Source: Vulcanimicrobiota bacterium | GTDB lineage: Bacteria; Vulcanimicrobiota; Vulcanimicrobiia; Vulcanimicrobiales; Vulcanimicrobiaceae | Assembly: GCA_027306845.1 (NCBI GenBank) | Contig: DAHUYY010000098.1 | Coordinates: 1 to 7,136, forward strand | DNA: 7,136 nt | Reading direction: 5' to 3' | Made by a program: the position numbers and the translations under genes | Shown here: positions 5,779 to 7,136 of the stretch, one piece after another | Layout of the letters: every line of letters begins with the position of its first letter | Numbering within the stretch: the first letter of the stretch is position 1 | Notes under the pieces: generated by a model | The model's database searches: none | Told to the model about the DNA's origin: nothing | The model's input: only the letters and a program-made list of their open reading frames with translations

Positions 5779-6292
5779 AGGGTAGCAAACGCACCGCCCA
5801 AGCTCCAACAAGCGCCCCCACCAGACCGAAGAGAAAACCAAAAACGACATCCTGAACGTAGTGCAAATGGGCGAGAACGCGTGCAGCCCCGATTGCAATC
5901 GCTGCAAGCAGCGCAAGAAGCGCCATCGCCTTCGACCGCGGCCAGAGATATCCAACGGCGAGTCCACACGCCGCAAGATGGTCGGACGGAAAAGCATTAT
6001 CCGCAGCATGAGCGACGAGCGGCTTCAGATGCTCGGTAAGAAAGGGGCGCCGTTCGAACACCAACGCCGCGCCGAGCTTCACCAGAGCGATCGTCGCAAG
6101 CCCCCCGAGCGCACCGCCGGCGATGTCGAGCCGCCAGGCACCACGCACGATGGTGGCAATCGCCACCAACAACAGCGGAAGAGCGATCCCCCACACCGCC
6201 ACAGCGGCAATCAGTGCGTTCACTTTAAACCAGGCCCTCCATACATATTCTTCTCCGGCTCCCCGCTTCGGCAAAGCAAGCGCGCGCTTCAT
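5747..6292 (-). CDS. PAP2-family phosphatase, BcrC-like undecaprenyl-diphosphate phosphatase
   Basis: This 181-residue polytopic membrane protein of the PAP2 superfamily probably dephosphorylates undecaprenyl diphosphate on the outer face of the membrane. That step recycles the lipid carrier for peptidoglycan and other wall polymers. The signature is complete: the ERRPF element (Arg82-Pro83, with a Lys72 upstream at wider than textbook spacing), the PSDH motif (102-105), whose Asp in place of Gly is characteristic of BcrC-type enzymes, and R-x5-H-x3-D (Arg138, His144, Asp148). About five hydrophobic helices surround these motifs. The ATG at 6292 lacks a good Shine-Dalgarno and gives about 23 residues before the first helix. 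The in-frame GTG at 6223, preceded by GGAGG about 12 nt upstream, would give 158 residues and begins nearer where BcrC proteins usually start. The 3' end overlaps the permease gene on the other strand. Enzyme family is confident; the exact lipid substrate is inferred. Confidence 0.88.
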   Translation of the reverse strand: MKRALALPKRGAGEEYVWRAWFKVNALIAAVAVWGIALPLLLVAIATIVRGAWRLDIAGGALGGLATIALVKLGAALVFERRPFLTEHLKPLVAHAADNAFPSDHLAACGLAVGYLWPRSKAMALLALLAAIAIGAARVLAHLHYVQDVVFGFLFGLVGALVGAWAVRLLPSIRSGAPRSG

Positions 6293-6358
6293 TCATGAGG
6301 AAAGGGGGTGCGCAAACGATATTCGAAGCCCGAGGAACATTTCAAGCGTCTCCAGACT

Positions 6359-6364
6359 AAAGGA
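6359..6364 (+). promoter_or_regulatory. Shine-Dalgarno AAAGGA deciding the GTG start at 6371
   Basis: AAAGGA lies 6 nt before the GTG at 6371, which begins a typical signal peptide; together they choose this start. The 78-bp divergent gap (6293-6370) must contain the promoters for this gene and probably for the phosphatase gene, but no convincing -35/-10 pair was found on either strand. Confidence 0.6.
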
Positions 6365-6370
6365 ATCGAC

Positions 6371-7136
6371 GTGAAACGCACTCTCTCCTTGCCGGCGGCA
6401 TCGTTGGGAATCGCACTTGCAGTCGGCTGCCGGTTTACAGCAGCGGCGGCGAAGCCCCATGTCGCTCCTCCCGTGCAAAGCGCCCTTTCGAATGCGCATT
6501 TCTATCCCGATCGGGCGACCGAGCATACGATTATGCTCGACGGCAAGAGCATTCACTATACGGCCCGCGCCGGTACGATCGTCCTACGCAACGATCGACA
6601 CCAGCCGACGCTGCGTATGTTTTACGTTGCATATACGGAGAATGGAGCGAGTCCGAAAACGCGCCCGATTACTTTTCTCTACAATGGCGGGCCGGGGAGC
6701 TCGTCCATGTGGCTCCATATGGGTTCGTGGGGGCCGGTGCGTGTCGAAGTCGGCGACGGCACGATCGTCGGTGGGCCGCCCTATCGCATCGTCAAGAACC
6801 AATATAGCCTTCTCGACACTACCGATCTCGTCTTTATCGATATGCCCGACAGCGGCTTTGGCCGAATTGTCGGCGTCGGGAAGCCGAAAATGTTCTTCGG
6901 TGTCGATAAGGACGTTGCCGCATTCGGTCAATTTATCGAACGTTACGCGAGTGCGTTCGGCCGCTGGAACTCTCCGAAATTTCTCTACGGAGAATCCTAC
7001 GGCACTACGCGGTCGGCAGCGCTCGTTCATTATCTCCAACAAAAAGGCGTCGGAATTAACGGCGTCGTTTTGCAATCGTCGATTCTCAACTTCGGCTTGG
7101 ATGTAACCGGGGCAACGCCGATCGGGGGGAGCGACT
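6371..7136 (+). CDS. Secreted S10-family serine carboxypeptidase-like protein, 5' part (runs off window)
   Basis: The first 255 residues of an alpha/beta-hydrolase of peptidase family S10 are present; these enzymes remove C-terminal residues from peptides at acid pH. The GTG start gives MKRTLSLP, a hydrophobic stretch (about 9-19) and a possible export cut. AVGC at 17-20 could serve as a relaxed lipobox, making it a lipoprotein, or signal peptidase I could cut after the Ala run at 24-27. Family motifs are the oxyanion-hole segment NGGPGSSS (105-112), the LLDTTDLVFIDMPDSGFGR segment (147-165), which corresponds to the substrate-pocket strand-loop with DxPxGxGxS in other members, and the nucleophile elbow GESYGT with Ser209 (206-212 region). 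The catalytic Asp and His would lie beyond the window. This bacterial branch is common in Acidobacteria-like and related soil lineages (recalled, not searched). It is divergent from the phosphatase gene, with no sign of functional linkage. Confidence 0.9.
   Translation, partial: MKRTLSLPAASLGIALAVGCRFTAAAAKPHVAPPVQSALSNAHFYPDRATEHTIMLDGKSIHYTARAGTIVLRNDRHQPTLRMFYVAYTENGASPKTRPITFLYNGGPGSSSMWLHMGSWGPVRVEVGDGTIVGGPPYRIVKNQYSLLDTTDLVFIDMPDSGFGRIVGVGKPKMFFGVDKDVAAFGQFIERYASAFGRWNSPKFLYGESYGTTRSAALVHYLQQKGVGINGVVLQSSILNFGLDVTGATPIGGSD

Noticed and set aside
6417..7106. Long open frame (229 codons) on the plus strand overlapping the S10 gene
   Set aside because: Ser/Arg-rich nonsense in another frame; the frame from 6371 carries the S10 motifs NGGPGSSS and GESYGT.

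Overview
This is a bacterial window of roughly 60% GC by eye. It is densely coding, with no intergenic gap longer than about 135 bp. Eight protein genes can be supported: seven on the plus strand, two of them cut by the window edges, and one on the minus strand. No RNA gene, insertion sequence, CRISPR array, phage gene or origin was seen. The gene set fits an envelope-complex, probably Gram-negative-type soil or environmental bacterium: an NHEJ polymerase domain, a MauE/TlpA redox pair, a MacA/MacB-like exporter with a separate ATPase, a BcrC-like phosphatase and an S10-family peptidase. The overall style resembles uncultured lineages such as Eremiobacterota (WPS-2). That placement is a weak inference, because no taxonomic marker is present.

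Left part (1-1078): the 3' end of a LigD-type polymerase/primase gene for non-homologous end joining. Its stop overlaps (ATGA) the start of a small exported or membrane-anchored carboxypeptidase-regulatory-like beta-sandwich protein.

Centre-left (1214-2229): a coupled pair (TAATG overlap) of a four-helix MauE/DoxX-like membrane protein with a CGC motif and a membrane-tethered TlpA/ResA-like thioredoxin with a WCPHC active site. Together they look like a small envelope thiol-disulfide module.

Centre (2335-5778): a tightly packed three-gene tripartite-type ABC exporter. It comprises a periplasmic adaptor with an unusually long Ala/Gln-rich hairpin, a stand-alone MacB/LolD-class ATPase and a MacB-type FtsX-domain permease. 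No outer-membrane channel gene is in view. All plus-strand genes from 1 to 5778 could be one transcript or a few nested ones, since the only gaps are about 135 and 105 bp.

Right part (5747-7136): a minus-strand PAP2/BcrC-like undecaprenyl-diphosphate phosphatase gene overlaps the permease gene tail-to-tail by 32 bp. It is divergent from the 5' part of a secreted S10 serine carboxypeptidase-like gene that runs off the window.

The most striking feature beyond the genes is a dense scatter of the palindrome CGATCG: 29 copies by hand count against about 2-3 expected from base composition, in all three codon phases. It resembles the HIP1 phenomenon of cyanobacteria. I did not find a clearly new multi-gene system. 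The strongest candidates for a second look are the iterated palindrome, the redox pair next to the exporter, the extended adaptor hairpin and a perfect 10-bp hairpin inside the small secreted-protein gene.
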